Part shown: piece by piece, positions 53,101 to 64,000 of the stretch
Numbering within the stretch: the first letter of the stretch is position 1
Layout of the letters: each line of letters begins with the position of its first letter
DNA from: Elmis aenea
Taxonomy: Eukaryota > Arthropoda > Insecta > Coleoptera > Elmidae
DNA: 64,000 bases
Direction of reading: 5' to 3'
NCBI GenBank assembly: GCA_947652605.1
Contig: CANTFG010000098.1
Location: forward strand, 62,001 to 126,000
Position numbers and translations under genes: made by a program
The notes under the pieces: generated by a model
Told to the model about the DNA's origin: nothing
The model's input: the letters and a program-made list of their open reading frames with translations, nothing else
Database searches by the model: none

Positions 53101-53900
53101 ATATGTCTTTCAATGAGCTGGTTTTAATTTTTAATAATTTCCTAAAAATACCGTGCTTTACTTAATACATATGTTCCTTAAGCGACTATTTCGAAACAAT
53201 TTTAATTATAGATTTGTATATCACAGGAACAGTTTATCCATCGCCTCTTTACATGAATACAATTGTTTTGCATATGTCTTTCAATGAGCTGGTTTTAATT
53301 TTTAATAATTTTCTAAAAATACCGTGCTTTAGTTAATACATATGTTCCTTGAGCGACTATTTCGAAACAATTTTAATTATTGATTTGTATATTACAGGAA
53401 CAGTTTATCTATCGCCTCTTTACATGTATACAATTGTTTTGCATATGTCTTTCAAAGAGCTGGTTTTAATTTTTAATAATTTCCTAAAAATACCGTGCTT
53501 TAGTTAATACATATGTTCCTTGAGCGACTATTTCGAAACAATTTTAATTATTGATTTGTATATCACAGGAACAGTTTATCCATCGCCTCTTTACATGAAT
53601 ACAATTGTTTTGCATATGTCTTTCAATGAGCTGGTTTTAATTTTTAATAATTTCCTAAAAATACCGTGCTTTAGTTAATACATATGTTCCTTAAGCGACT
53701 ATTTCGAAACAATTTCAATTATTGATTTGTATATCACAGAAACAGTTTATCCATCGCCTCTTTACATGAATACAATTGTTTTGCATATGTCTTTCAATGA
53801 GCTGGTTTTAATTTTTAATAATTTCCTAAAAATACCGTGCTTTAGTTAATACATATGTTCCTTGAGCGACTATTTCTAAACAATTTTAATAATTGATTTG
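50120..53900. repeat. Higher-order block A1 (contains a 10-monomer, 1,708-bp tandem pair)
   Basis: Open dimers at 50482 and 52190 are 1,708 bp apart (10 monomers minus 2 bp). Both carry the same rare 2-bp deletion, ttgcatgtc in place of ttgcatatgtc, near 50711 and 52419, followed by the same gtctctttac/gtattgc and ggacaag monomers. The whole arrangement recurs at about 59.0-62.8 kb. Ends are approximate. Confidence 0.8.
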
Positions 53901-56900
53901 TATATCACAGGAACAGTTTATCCATCGCTTCTTTACATGAATACAATTGTTTTGCATATGTCTTTCAATGAGCTGGTTTTAATTTTTAATAATTTCCTAA
54001 AAATACCGTGCTTTAGTTAATACATATATTCCTTGAGCGACTATTTCTGAACAATTTTAATTATTGATTTGTATATCACAGGAACAGTTTATCCATCGCC
54101 TCTTTACATGAATACAATTGTTTTGCATATGTCTTTCAAAGAGCTGGTTTTAATTTTTAATAATTTCCTAAAAATACCGTGCTTTAGTTAATACATATGT
54201 TCCTTAAGCGACTATTTTGAAACAATTTCAATTATTGATTTGTATATCACTGGAACAGTTTATCCATCGCCTCTTTACATGAATACAATTGTTTTGCATA
54301 TGTCTTTCAATGAGCTGGTTTTAATTTTTAATGATTTCCAAAAAATACCGTGCTTTAGTTCATACATATGTTCCTTGAGCGACTATTTCGAAACAATTTT
54401 AATTATTGATTTGTATATCACAGAAACAGTTTATCCATCGCCTCTTTACATGAATACAATTGTTTTGCATATGTCTTTCAATGAGCTGGTTTTAATTTTT
54501 AATAATTTCCTAAAAATACCGTGCTTTAGTTAATACATATGTTCCTTGAGCGACTATTTCTAAACAATTTTAATTATTGATTTGTATATCACAGGAACAG
54601 TTTATCCATCGCCTCTTTACATGAATACAATTGTTTTGCATATGTCTTTCAATGAGCTGGTTTTAATTTTTAATAATTTCCTAAAAATACAGTGCTTTAG
54701 TTAATACATATGTTCCTTGAGCGACTATTTCTAAACAATTTTAATTATTGATTTGTATATGACAGGAACAGTTTATCCATCGCCTTTTTACATGAATACA
54801 ATTGTTTTGCATATGTCTTTCAATGAGCTGGTTTTAATTTTTAATAATGTCTTAAAAATACCGTGCTTTAGTTAATACATATGTTCCTTGAGCGACTATT
54901 TCTAAACAATTTTAATTATTGATTTGTATATCACAGGAACAGTTTATCCATCGCCTCTTTACATGAATACAATTGTTTTGCATATGTCTTTCAAAGAGCT
55001 GGTTTTAATTTTTAATAATTTCCTAAAAATACCGTGCTTTAGTTAATACATATGTTCCTTAAGCGACTATTTCGAAACAATTTCAATTATTGATTTGTAT
55101 ATCACTGGAACAGTTTATCCATCGCCTCTTTACATGAATACAATTGTTTTGCATATGTCTTTCAATGAGCTGGTTTTAATTTTTAATGATTTCCAAAAAA
55201 TACCGTGCTTTAGTTCATACATATGTTCCTTGAGCGACTATTTCGAAACAATTTTAATTATTGATTTGTATATCACAGAAACAGTTTATCCATCGCCTCT
55301 TTACATGAATACAATTGTTTTGCATATGTCTTTCAATGAGCTGGTTTTAATTTTTAATAATTTCCTAAAAATACCGTGCTTTAGTTAATACATATGTTCC
55401 TTGAGCGACTATTTCTAAACAATTTTAATTATTGATTTGTATATCACAGGAACAGTTTATCCATCGCCTCTTTACATGAATACAATTGTTTTGCATATGT
55501 CTTTCAATGAGCTGGTTTTAATTTTTAATAATTTCCTAAAAATACAGTGCTTTAGTTAATACATATGTTCCTTGAGCGACTATTTCTAAACAATTTTAAT
55601 TATTGATTTGTATATGACAGGAACAGTTTATCCATCGCCTTTTTACATGAATACAATTGTTTTGCATATGTCTTTCAATGAGCTGGTTTTAATTTTTAAT
55701 AATGTCTTAAAAATACCGTGCTTTAGTTAATACATATGTTCCTTGAGCGACTATTTCGAAACAATTTTAATTATTGATTTGTATATCACAGGAACAGTTT
55801 ATCCATCGCCTCTTTACATGAATACAATTGTTTTGCATATATCTTTCAATGAGCTGGTTTTAATTTTTAATAATTTCCTAAAAATACCGTGCTTTAGTTA
55901 ATACATATGTTCCTTGAGCGACTATTTCGAAACAATTTTAATTATTGATTTGTATATCACAGAAACAGTTTATCCATCGTCTCTTTACATGAATACAATT
56001 GTATTGCATATGTCTTTCAATGAGCTGGTTTTAATTTTTAATAATTTCCTAAAAATACCGTGCTTTAGTTAATACATATGTTCCTTAAGCGACTATTTCT
56101 AAACAATTTTAATTATTGATTTGTATATGACAGGAACAGTTTATCCATCGCCTCTTTACATGAATACAATTGTTTTGCATATGTCTTTCAATGAGCTGGT
56201 TTTAATTTTTAATGATTTCCAAAAAATACCGTGCTTTAGTTCATACATATGTTCCTTGAGCGACTATTTCGAAACAATTTTAATTATTGATTTGTATATC
56301 ACAGAAACAGTTTATCCATCGCCTCTTTACATGAATACAATTGTTTTGCATATGTCTTTCAATGAGCTGGTTTTAATTTTTAATAATTTCCTAAAAATAC
56401 CGTGCTTTAGTTAATACATATGTTCCTTGAGCGACTATTTCTAAACAATTTTAATTATTGATTTGTATATCACAGGAACAGTTTATCCATCGCCTCTTTA
56501 CATGAATACAATTGTTTTGCATATGTCTTTCAATGAGCTGGTTTTAATTTTTAATAATTTCCTAAAAATACAGTGCTTTAGTTAATACATATGTTCCTTG
56601 AGCGACTATTTCTAAACAATTTTAATTATTGATTTGTATATGACAGGAACAGTTTATCCATCGCCTTTTTACATGAATACAATTGTTTTGCATATGTCTT
56701 TCAATGAGCTGGTTTTAATTTTTAATAATGTCTTAAAAATACCGTGCTTTAGTTAATACATATGTTCCTTGAGCGACTATTTCGAAACAATTTTAATTAT
56801 TGATTTGTATATCACAGGAACAGTTTATCCATCGCCTCTTTACATGAATACAATTGTTTTGCATATGTCTTTCAAAGAGCTGGTTTTAATTTTTAATAAT

Positions 56901-58829
56901 TTCCTAAAAATACCGTGCTTTAGTTAATACATATGTTCCTTAAGCGACTATTTCGAAACAATTTCAATTATTGATTTGTATATCACTGAACAGTTTATCC
57001 ATCGCCTCTTTACATGAATACAATTGTTTTGCATATGTCTTTCAATGAGCTGGTTTTAATTTTTAATGATTTCCAAAAAATACCGTGCTTTAGTTCATAC
57101 ATATGTTCCTTGAGCGACTATTTCGAAACAATTTTAATTATTGATTTGTATATCACAGAAACAGTTTATCCATCGCCTCTTTACATGAATACAATTGTTT
57201 TGCATATGTCTTTCAATGAGCTGGTTTTAATTTTTAATAATTTCCTAAAAATACCGTGCTTTAGTTAATACATATGTTCCTTAAGCGACTATTTCGAAAC
57301 AATTTCAATTATTGATTTGTATATCACTGGAACAGTTTATCCATCGCCTCTTTACATGAATACAATTGTTTTGCATATGTCTTTCAATGAGCTGGTTTTA
57401 ATTTTTAATAATTTCCTAAAAATACCGTGCTTTAGTTAATACATATGTTCCTTGAGCGACTATTTCTAAACAATTTTAATTATTGATTTGTATATCACAG
57501 GAACAGTTTATCCATCGCTTCTTTACATGAATACAATTGTTTTGCATATGTCTTTCAATGAGCTGGTTTTAATTTTTAATAATTTCCTAAAAATACCGTG
57601 CTTTAGTTAATACATATATTCCTTGAGCGACTATTTCTGAAAAATTTTAATTATTGATTTGTATATCACAGGAACAGTTTATCCATCGCCTCTTTACATG
57701 AATACAATTGTTTTGCATATGTCTTTCAAAGAGCTGGTTTTAATTTTTAATAATTTCCTAAAAATACCGTGCTTTAGTTAATACATATGTTCCTTGAGCG
57801 ACTATTTCGAAACAATTTTAATTATTGATTTGTATATCACAGAAACAGTTTATCCATCGTCTCTTTACATGAATACAATTGTATTGCATATGTCTTTCAA
57901 TGAGCTGGTTTTAATTTTTAATAATTTCCTAAAAATACCGTGCTTTAGTTAATACATATGTTCCTTGAGCGACTATTTCGAAACAATTTTAATTATTGAT
58001 TTGTATATCACAGGACAAGTTTATCCTTCGCATCTTTACATGAATACAATTGTTTTGCATATGTCTTTCAATGAGCTGGTTTTAATTTTTAATAATTTCC
58101 TAAAAATACCGTGCTTTAGTTAATACATATGTTCCTTGAGCGACTATTTCTAAACAATTTTAATTATTGATTTGTATATCACAGGAACAGTTTATCCATC
58201 GCCTCTTTATATGAATACAATTGTTTTGCATATGTCTTTCAATGAGCTGGTTTTAATTTTTAATAATTTCCTAAAAATACAGTGCTTTAGTTAATACATA
58301 TGTTCCTTGAGCGACTATTTCTAAACAATTTTAATTATTGATTTGTATATGACAGGAACAGTTTATCCATCGCCTTTTTACATGAATACAATTGTTTTGC
58401 ATATGTCTTTCAATGAGCTGGTTTTAATTTTTAATAATGTCTTAAAAATACCGTGCTTTAGTTAATACATATGTTCCTTGAGCGACTATTTCGAAACAAT
58501 TTTAATTATTGATTTGTATATCACAGGAACAGTTTATCCATCGCCTTTTTACATGAATACAATTGTATTGCATATGTCTTTTAATGAGCTGGTTTTAATT
58601 TTTAATAATTTCCTAAAAATACCGTGCTTTAGTTAATACATATGTTCCTTGAGCGACTATTTCGAAACAATTTTAATTATTGATTTGTATATCACAGGAA
58701 CAGTTTATCCATCGCCTCTTTATATGAATACAATTGTTTTGCATATGTCTTTCAATGAGCTGGTTTTAATTTTTAATAATTTCCTAAAAATACCGTGCTT
58801 TAGTTAATACATATGTTCCTTGAGCGACT

Positions 58830-61800
58830 ATTTCTAAACAATTTTAATTATTGATTTGTATATCACAGGAACAGTTTATCCATCGCTTCTTTACATGAAT
58901 ACAATTGTTTTGCATATGTCTTTCAATGAGCTGGTTTTAATTTTTAATAATTTCCTAAAAATACCGTGCTTTAGTTAATACATATATTCCTTAAGCGACT
59001 ATTTCTGAAAAATTTTAATTATTGATTTGTATATCACAGGAACAGTTTATCCATCGCCTCTTTACATGAATACAATTGTTTTGCATATGTCTTTCAAAGA
59101 GCTGGTTTTAATTTTTAATAATTTCCTAAAAATACCGTGCTTTAGTTAATACATATGTTCCTTAAGCGACTATTTCTAAACAATTTTAATTATTGATTTG
59201 TATATGACAGGAACAGTTTATCCATCGCCTCTTTACATGAATACAATTGTTTTGCATATGTCTTTCAATGAGCTGGTTTTAATTTTTAATGATTTCCAAA
59301 AAATACCGTGCTTTAGTTCATACATATGTTCCTTGAGCGACTATTTCGAAACAATTTTAATTATTGATTTGTATATCACAGAAACAGTTTATCCATCGCC
59401 TCTTTACATGAATACAATTGTTTTGCATGTCTTTCAATGAGCTGGTTTTAATTTTTAATAATTTCCTAAAAATACCGTGCTTTAGTTAATACATATGTTC
59501 CTTGAGCGACTATTTCTAAACAATTTTAATTATTGATTTGTATATCACAGAAACAGTTTATCCATCGTCTCTTTACATGAATACAATTGTATTGCATATG
59601 TCTTTCAATGAGCTGGTTTTAATTTTTAATGATTTCCTAAAAATACCGTGCTTTAGTTAATACATATGTTCCTTGAGCGACTATTTTTAAACAATTTTAA
59701 TTATTGATTTGTATATCACAGGACAAGTTTATCCTTCGCATCTTTACATGAATACAATTGTTTTGCATATGTCTTTCAATGAGCTGGTTTTAATTTTTAA
59801 TAATTTCCTAAAAATACCGTGCTTTAGTTAATACATATGTTCCTTGAGCGACTATTTCTAAACAATTTTAATTATTGATTTGTATATCACAGGAACAGTT
59901 TATCCATCGCCTCTTTACATGAATACAATTGTTTTGCATATGTCTTTCAATGAGCTGGTTTTAATTTTTAATAATTTCTTAAAAATACCGTGCTTTAGTT
60001 AATACATATGTTTCTTGAGCGACTATTTCTAAACAATTTTAATTATTGATTTGTATATCACAGGAACAGTTTATCCATCGCCTCTTTACATGAATACAAT
60101 TGTTTTGCATATGTCTTTCAATGAGCTGGTTTTAATTTTTAATAATTTCCTAAAAATACCGTGCTTTAGTTAATACATATGTTCCTTGAGCGACTATTTC
60201 GAAACAATTTTAATTATTGATTTGTATATCACAGAAACAGTTTATCCATCGCCTCTTTACATGAATACAATTGTTTTGCATATGTCTTTCAATGAGCTGG
60301 TTTTAATTTTTAATAATTTCCTAAAAATACCGTGCTTTAGTTAATACATATGTTCCTTGAGCGACTATTTCTAAACAATTTTAATTATTGATTTGTATAT
60401 CACAGGAACAGTTTATCCATCGCCTCTTTACATGAATACAATTGTTTTGCATATGTCTTTCAATGAGCTGGTTTTAATTTTTAATAATTTCCTAAAAATA
60501 CAGTGCTTTAGTTAATACATATGTTCCTTGAGCGACTATTTCTAAACAATTTTAATAATTGATTTGTATATGACAGGAACAGTTTATCCATCGCCTTTTT
60601 ACATGAATACAATTGTTTTGCATATGTCTTTCAATGAGCTGGTTTTAATTTTTAATAATGTCTTAAAAATACCGTGCTTTAGTTAATACATATGTTCCTT
60701 GAGCGACTATTTCTAAACAATTTTAATTATTGATTTGTATATCACAGGAACAGTTTATCCATCGCCTCTTTACATGAATACAATTGTTTTGCATATGTCT
60801 TTCAAAGAGCTGGTTTTAATTTTTAATAATTTCCTAAAAATACCGTGCTTTAGTTAATACATATGTTCCTTAAGCGACTATTTCTAAACAATTTTAATTA
60901 TTGATTTGTATATGACAGGAACAGTTTATCCATCGCCTCTTTACATGAATACAATTGTTTTGCATATGTCTTTCAATGAGCTGGTTTTAATTTTTAATGA
61001 TTTCCAAAAAATACCGTGCTTTAGTTCATACATATGTTCCTTGAGCGACTATATCGAAACAATTTTAATTATTGATTTGTATATCACAGAAACAGTTTAT
61101 CCATCGCCTCTTTACATGAATACAATTGTTTTGCATGTCTTTCAATGAGCTGGTTTTAATTTTTAATAATTTCCTAAAAATACCGTGCTTTAGTTAATAC
61201 ATATGTTCCTTGAGCGACTATTTCTAAACAATTTTAATTATTGATTTGTATATCACAGAAACAGTTTATCCATCGTCTCTTTACATGAATACAATTGTAT
61301 TGCATATGTCTTTCAATGAGCTGGTTTTAATTTTTAATGATTTCCTAAAAATACCGTGCTTTAGTTAATACATATGTTCCTTGAGCGACTATTTTTAAAC
61401 AATTTTAATTATTGATTTGTATATCACAGGACAAGTTTATCCTTCGCATCTTTACATGAATACAATTGTTTTGCATATGTCTTTCAATGAGCTGGTTTTA
61501 ATTTTTAATAATTTCCTAAAAATACCGTGCTTTAGTTAATACATATGTTCCTTGAGCGACTATTTCTAAACAATTTTAATTATTGATTTGTATATCACAG
61601 GAACAGTTTATCCATCGCCTCTTTACATGAATACAATTGTTTTGCATATGTCTTTCAATGAGCTGGTTTTAATTTTTAATAATTTCTTAAAAATACCGTG
61701 CTTTAGTTAATACATATGTTTCTTGAGCGACTATTTCTAAACAATTTTAATTATTGATTTGTATATCACAGGAACAGTTTATCCATCGCCTCTTTACATG

Positions 61801-62790
61801 AATACAATTGTTTTGCATATGTCTTTCAATGAGCTGGTTTTAATTTTTAATAATTTCCTAAAAATACCGTGCTTTACTTAATACATATGTTCCTTAAGCG
61901 ACTATTTCGAAACAATTTTAATTATAGATTTGTATATCACAGGAACAGTTTATCCATCGCCTCTTTACATGAATACAATTGTTTTGCATATGTCTTTCAA
62001 TGAGCTGGTTTTAATTTTTAATAATTTTCTAAAAATACCGTGCTTTAGTTAATACATATGTTCCTTGAGCGACTATTTCGAAACAATTTTAATTATTGAT
62101 TTGTATATCACAGGAACAGTTTATCCATCGCCTCTTTACATGAATACAATTGTTTTGCATATGTCTTTCAAAGAGCTGGTTTTAATTTTTAATAATTTCC
62201 TAAAAATACCGTGCTTTAGTTAATACATATGTTCCTTGAGCGACTATTTCGAAACAATTTTAATTATTGATTTGTATATTACAGGAACAGTTTATCTATC
62301 GCCTCTTTACATGTATACAATTGTTTTGCATATGTCTTTCAAAGAGCTGGTTTTAATTTTTAATAATTTCCTAAAAATACCGTGCTTTAGTTAATACATA
62401 TGTTCCTTGAGCGACTATTTCGAAACAATTTTAATTATTGATTTGTATATCACAGGAACAGTTTATCCATCGCCTCTTTACATGAATACAATTGTTTTGC
62501 ATATGTCTTTCAATGAGCTGGTTTTAATTTTTAATAATTTCCTAAAAATACCGTGCTTTAGTTAATACATATGTTCCTTAAGCGACTATTTCGAAACAAT
62601 TTCAATTATTGATTTGTATATCACAGAAACAGTTTATCCATCGCCTCTTTACATGAATACAATTGTTTTGCATATGTCTTTCAATGAGCTGGTTTTAATT
62701 TTTAATAATTTCCTAAAAATACCGTGCTTTAGTTAATACATATGTTCCTTGAGCGACTATTTCTAAACAATTTTAATAATTGATTTGTAT
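58830..62790. repeat. Higher-order block A2 (repeat of block A1, about 8.7 kb downstream)
   Basis: The open dimers at 59198 and 60906 lie 8,716 bp after those at 50482 and 52190 and share the 2-bp deletion (near 59427 and 61134) and the 1,708-bp spacing. Near 61867 the change tttacttaatac matches 53158. One additional monomer lies at about 62101-62271, so later landmarks are offset by 8,887 bp (tattac at 53390 and 62277). Confidence 0.8.
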
Positions 62791-64000
62791 ATCACAGGAA
62801 CAGTTTATCCATCGCTTCTTTACATGAATACAATTGTTTTGCATATGTCTTTCAATGAGCTGGTTTTAATTTTTTATAATTTCCTAAAAATACCGTGCTT
62901 TAGTTAATACATATATTCCTTGAGCGACTATTTCTGAACAATTTTAATTATTGATTTGTATATCACAGGAACAGTTTATCCATCGCCTCTTTACATGAAT
63001 ACAATTGTTTTGCATATGTCTTTCAAAGAGCTGGTTTTAATTTTTAATAATTTCCTAAAAATACCGTGCTTTAGTTAATACATATGTTCCTTAAGCGACT
63101 ATTTTGAAACAATTTCAATTATTGATTTGTATATCACTGGAACAGTTTATCCATCGCCTCTTTACATGAATACAATTGTTTTGCATATGTCTTTCAATGA
63201 GCTGGTTTTAATTTTTAATGATTTCCAAAAAATACCGTGCTTTAGTTCATACATATGTTCCTTGAGCGACTATTTCGAAACAATTTTAATTATTGATTTG
63301 TATATCACAGAAACAGTTTATCCATCGCCTCTTTACATGAATACAATTGTTTTGCATATGTCTTTCAATGAGCTGGTTTTAATTTTTAATAATTTCCTAA
63401 AAATACCGTGCTTTAGTTAATACATATGTTCCTTGAGCGACTATTTCTAAACAATTTTAATTATTGATTTGTATATCACAGGAACAGTTTATCCATCGCC
63501 TCTTTACATGAATACAATTGTTTTGCATATGTCTTTCAATGAGCTGGTTTTAATTTTTAATAATTTCCTAAAAATACAGTGCTTTAGTTAATACATATGT
63601 TCCTTGAGCGACTATTTCTAAACAATTTTAATTATTGATTTGTATATGACAGGAACAGTTTATCCATCGCCTTTTTACATGAATACAATTGTTTTGCATA
63701 TGTCTTTCAATGAGCTGGTTTTAATTTTTAATAATGTCTTAAAAATACCGTGCTTTAGTTAATACATATGTTCCTTGAGCGACTATTTCTAAACAATTTT
63801 AATTATTGATTTGTATATCACAGGAACAGTTTATCCATCGCCTCTTTACATGAATACAATTGTTTTGCATATGTCTTTCAAAGAGCTGGTTTTAATTTTT
63901 AATAATTTCCTAAAAATACCGTGCTTTAGTTAATACATATGTTCCTTAAGCGACTATTTCGAAACAATTTCAATTATTGATTTGTATATCACTGGAACAG

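Larger units (their letters stand above)
9086..64000. repeat. 171-bp satellite array, right segment (about 321 monomers)
   Basis: The same monomer family continues in the same orientation after the retroelement and runs off the window end. Register continues from the left segment as if only the insertion had been added: the tatttt word at 7950 lies 171 bp after its counterpart at 7779, and the copy at 9072 lies 171 bp before its counterpart at 9243. Indels are rare: +1 at about 13843, +1 at about 40231, -1 at about 48950, -1 at about 56984, and -2 at about 50711, 52419, 59427 and 61134. Variants are regional. For example, catgaaaaaaattg is seen only up to about 17.2 kb, cctgtttac with catatatct only at about 20.9-28.1 kb, and gtctctttac with gtattgcat only from about 28.8 kb. 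No gene, RNA gene or second transposon is visible in this segment. Confidence 0.98.

Noticed and set aside
31159..63420. Repeated 80-97 codon open frames with near-identical products, as candidate small genes or a protein family
   Set aside because: They lie wholly within satellite dimers, arise because 171 is divisible by three and two stop codons are mutated, start at arbitrary in-frame Met codons and have no recognisable domain. Frames lengthen or shorten with single monomer variants (for example 39235, 45353-45607, 50482-50724).
1..64000. CRISPR array (long, regular direct repeats)
   Set aside because: Repeats are contiguous 171-bp monomers with no distinct spacers, and variation is by point mutation shared among copies. 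No cas genes are present, and the inserted element is a eukaryotic retroelement.
1..64000. Primate alpha satellite, because of the 171-bp period
   Set aside because: Only the length agrees. The sequence shows none of the alpha-satellite words I would expect and no CENP-B box.

Overview
The window is almost entirely one tandem satellite array from a eukaryotic nuclear genome. It is interrupted once, near 7.96-9.07 kb, by a short 5'-truncated Penelope-like retroelement (PLE). I see no host protein-coding gene, tRNA, rRNA, CRISPR array or bacterial operon. PLEs of this endonuclease-bearing kind are found mostly in animals, so an animal (metazoan) host is the best guess. The satellite sequence does not let me name a species.

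Satellite: the monomer is 171 bp and about 29% GC by my count of a consensus-like copy. About 46.5 monomers lie left of the insertion and about 321 right of it. Register is kept over the whole window except for a handful of 1-2 bp indels (about 3611, 13843, 40231, 48950, 50711, 52419, 56984, 59427 and 61134). Because 171 = 3 x 57, reading frames stay in phase from monomer to monomer. One linked set of variants removes two in-phase stop codons, which creates 23 near-identical 80-97 codon open frames. I treat these as satellite by-products, not genes.

Layout: (1) 1-7949, left array. (2) 7950-9085, PLE insertion with a 14-bp target-site duplication. (3) 9086 to about 21.3 kb, array sharing variants with the left part, including a pair of blocks 31 monomers apart. 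(4) About 21.3-28.6 kb, a pair of blocks 22 monomers apart with a 2-monomer indel. (5) About 28.7-33.1 kb, a copy of the far-left variant order followed by a recombinant stretch. (6) About 33.1-43.0 kb, a clear tandem duplication of a 29-monomer (4,959-bp) block. (7) About 43-50 kb, blocks 5 and 7 monomers apart. (8) About 50-64 kb, a pair of blocks 10 monomers apart, itself repeated about 8.7 kb downstream. This is a nested higher-order repeat architecture built from one monomer family, as in many centromeric satellites. Centromere function cannot be shown from sequence alone.

PLE: the element spans 7964-9071 (1,108 bp). It keeps an uninterrupted frame for the end of the reverse transcriptase region plus the complete GIY-YIG endonuclease. 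The rest of the reverse transcriptase is missing. A perfect 144-bp inverted repeat flanks the coding part, and each arm carries a candidate hammerhead ribozyme. The perfect arms, intact frame and clean target-site duplication suggest a recent insertion. The copy cannot move on its own.
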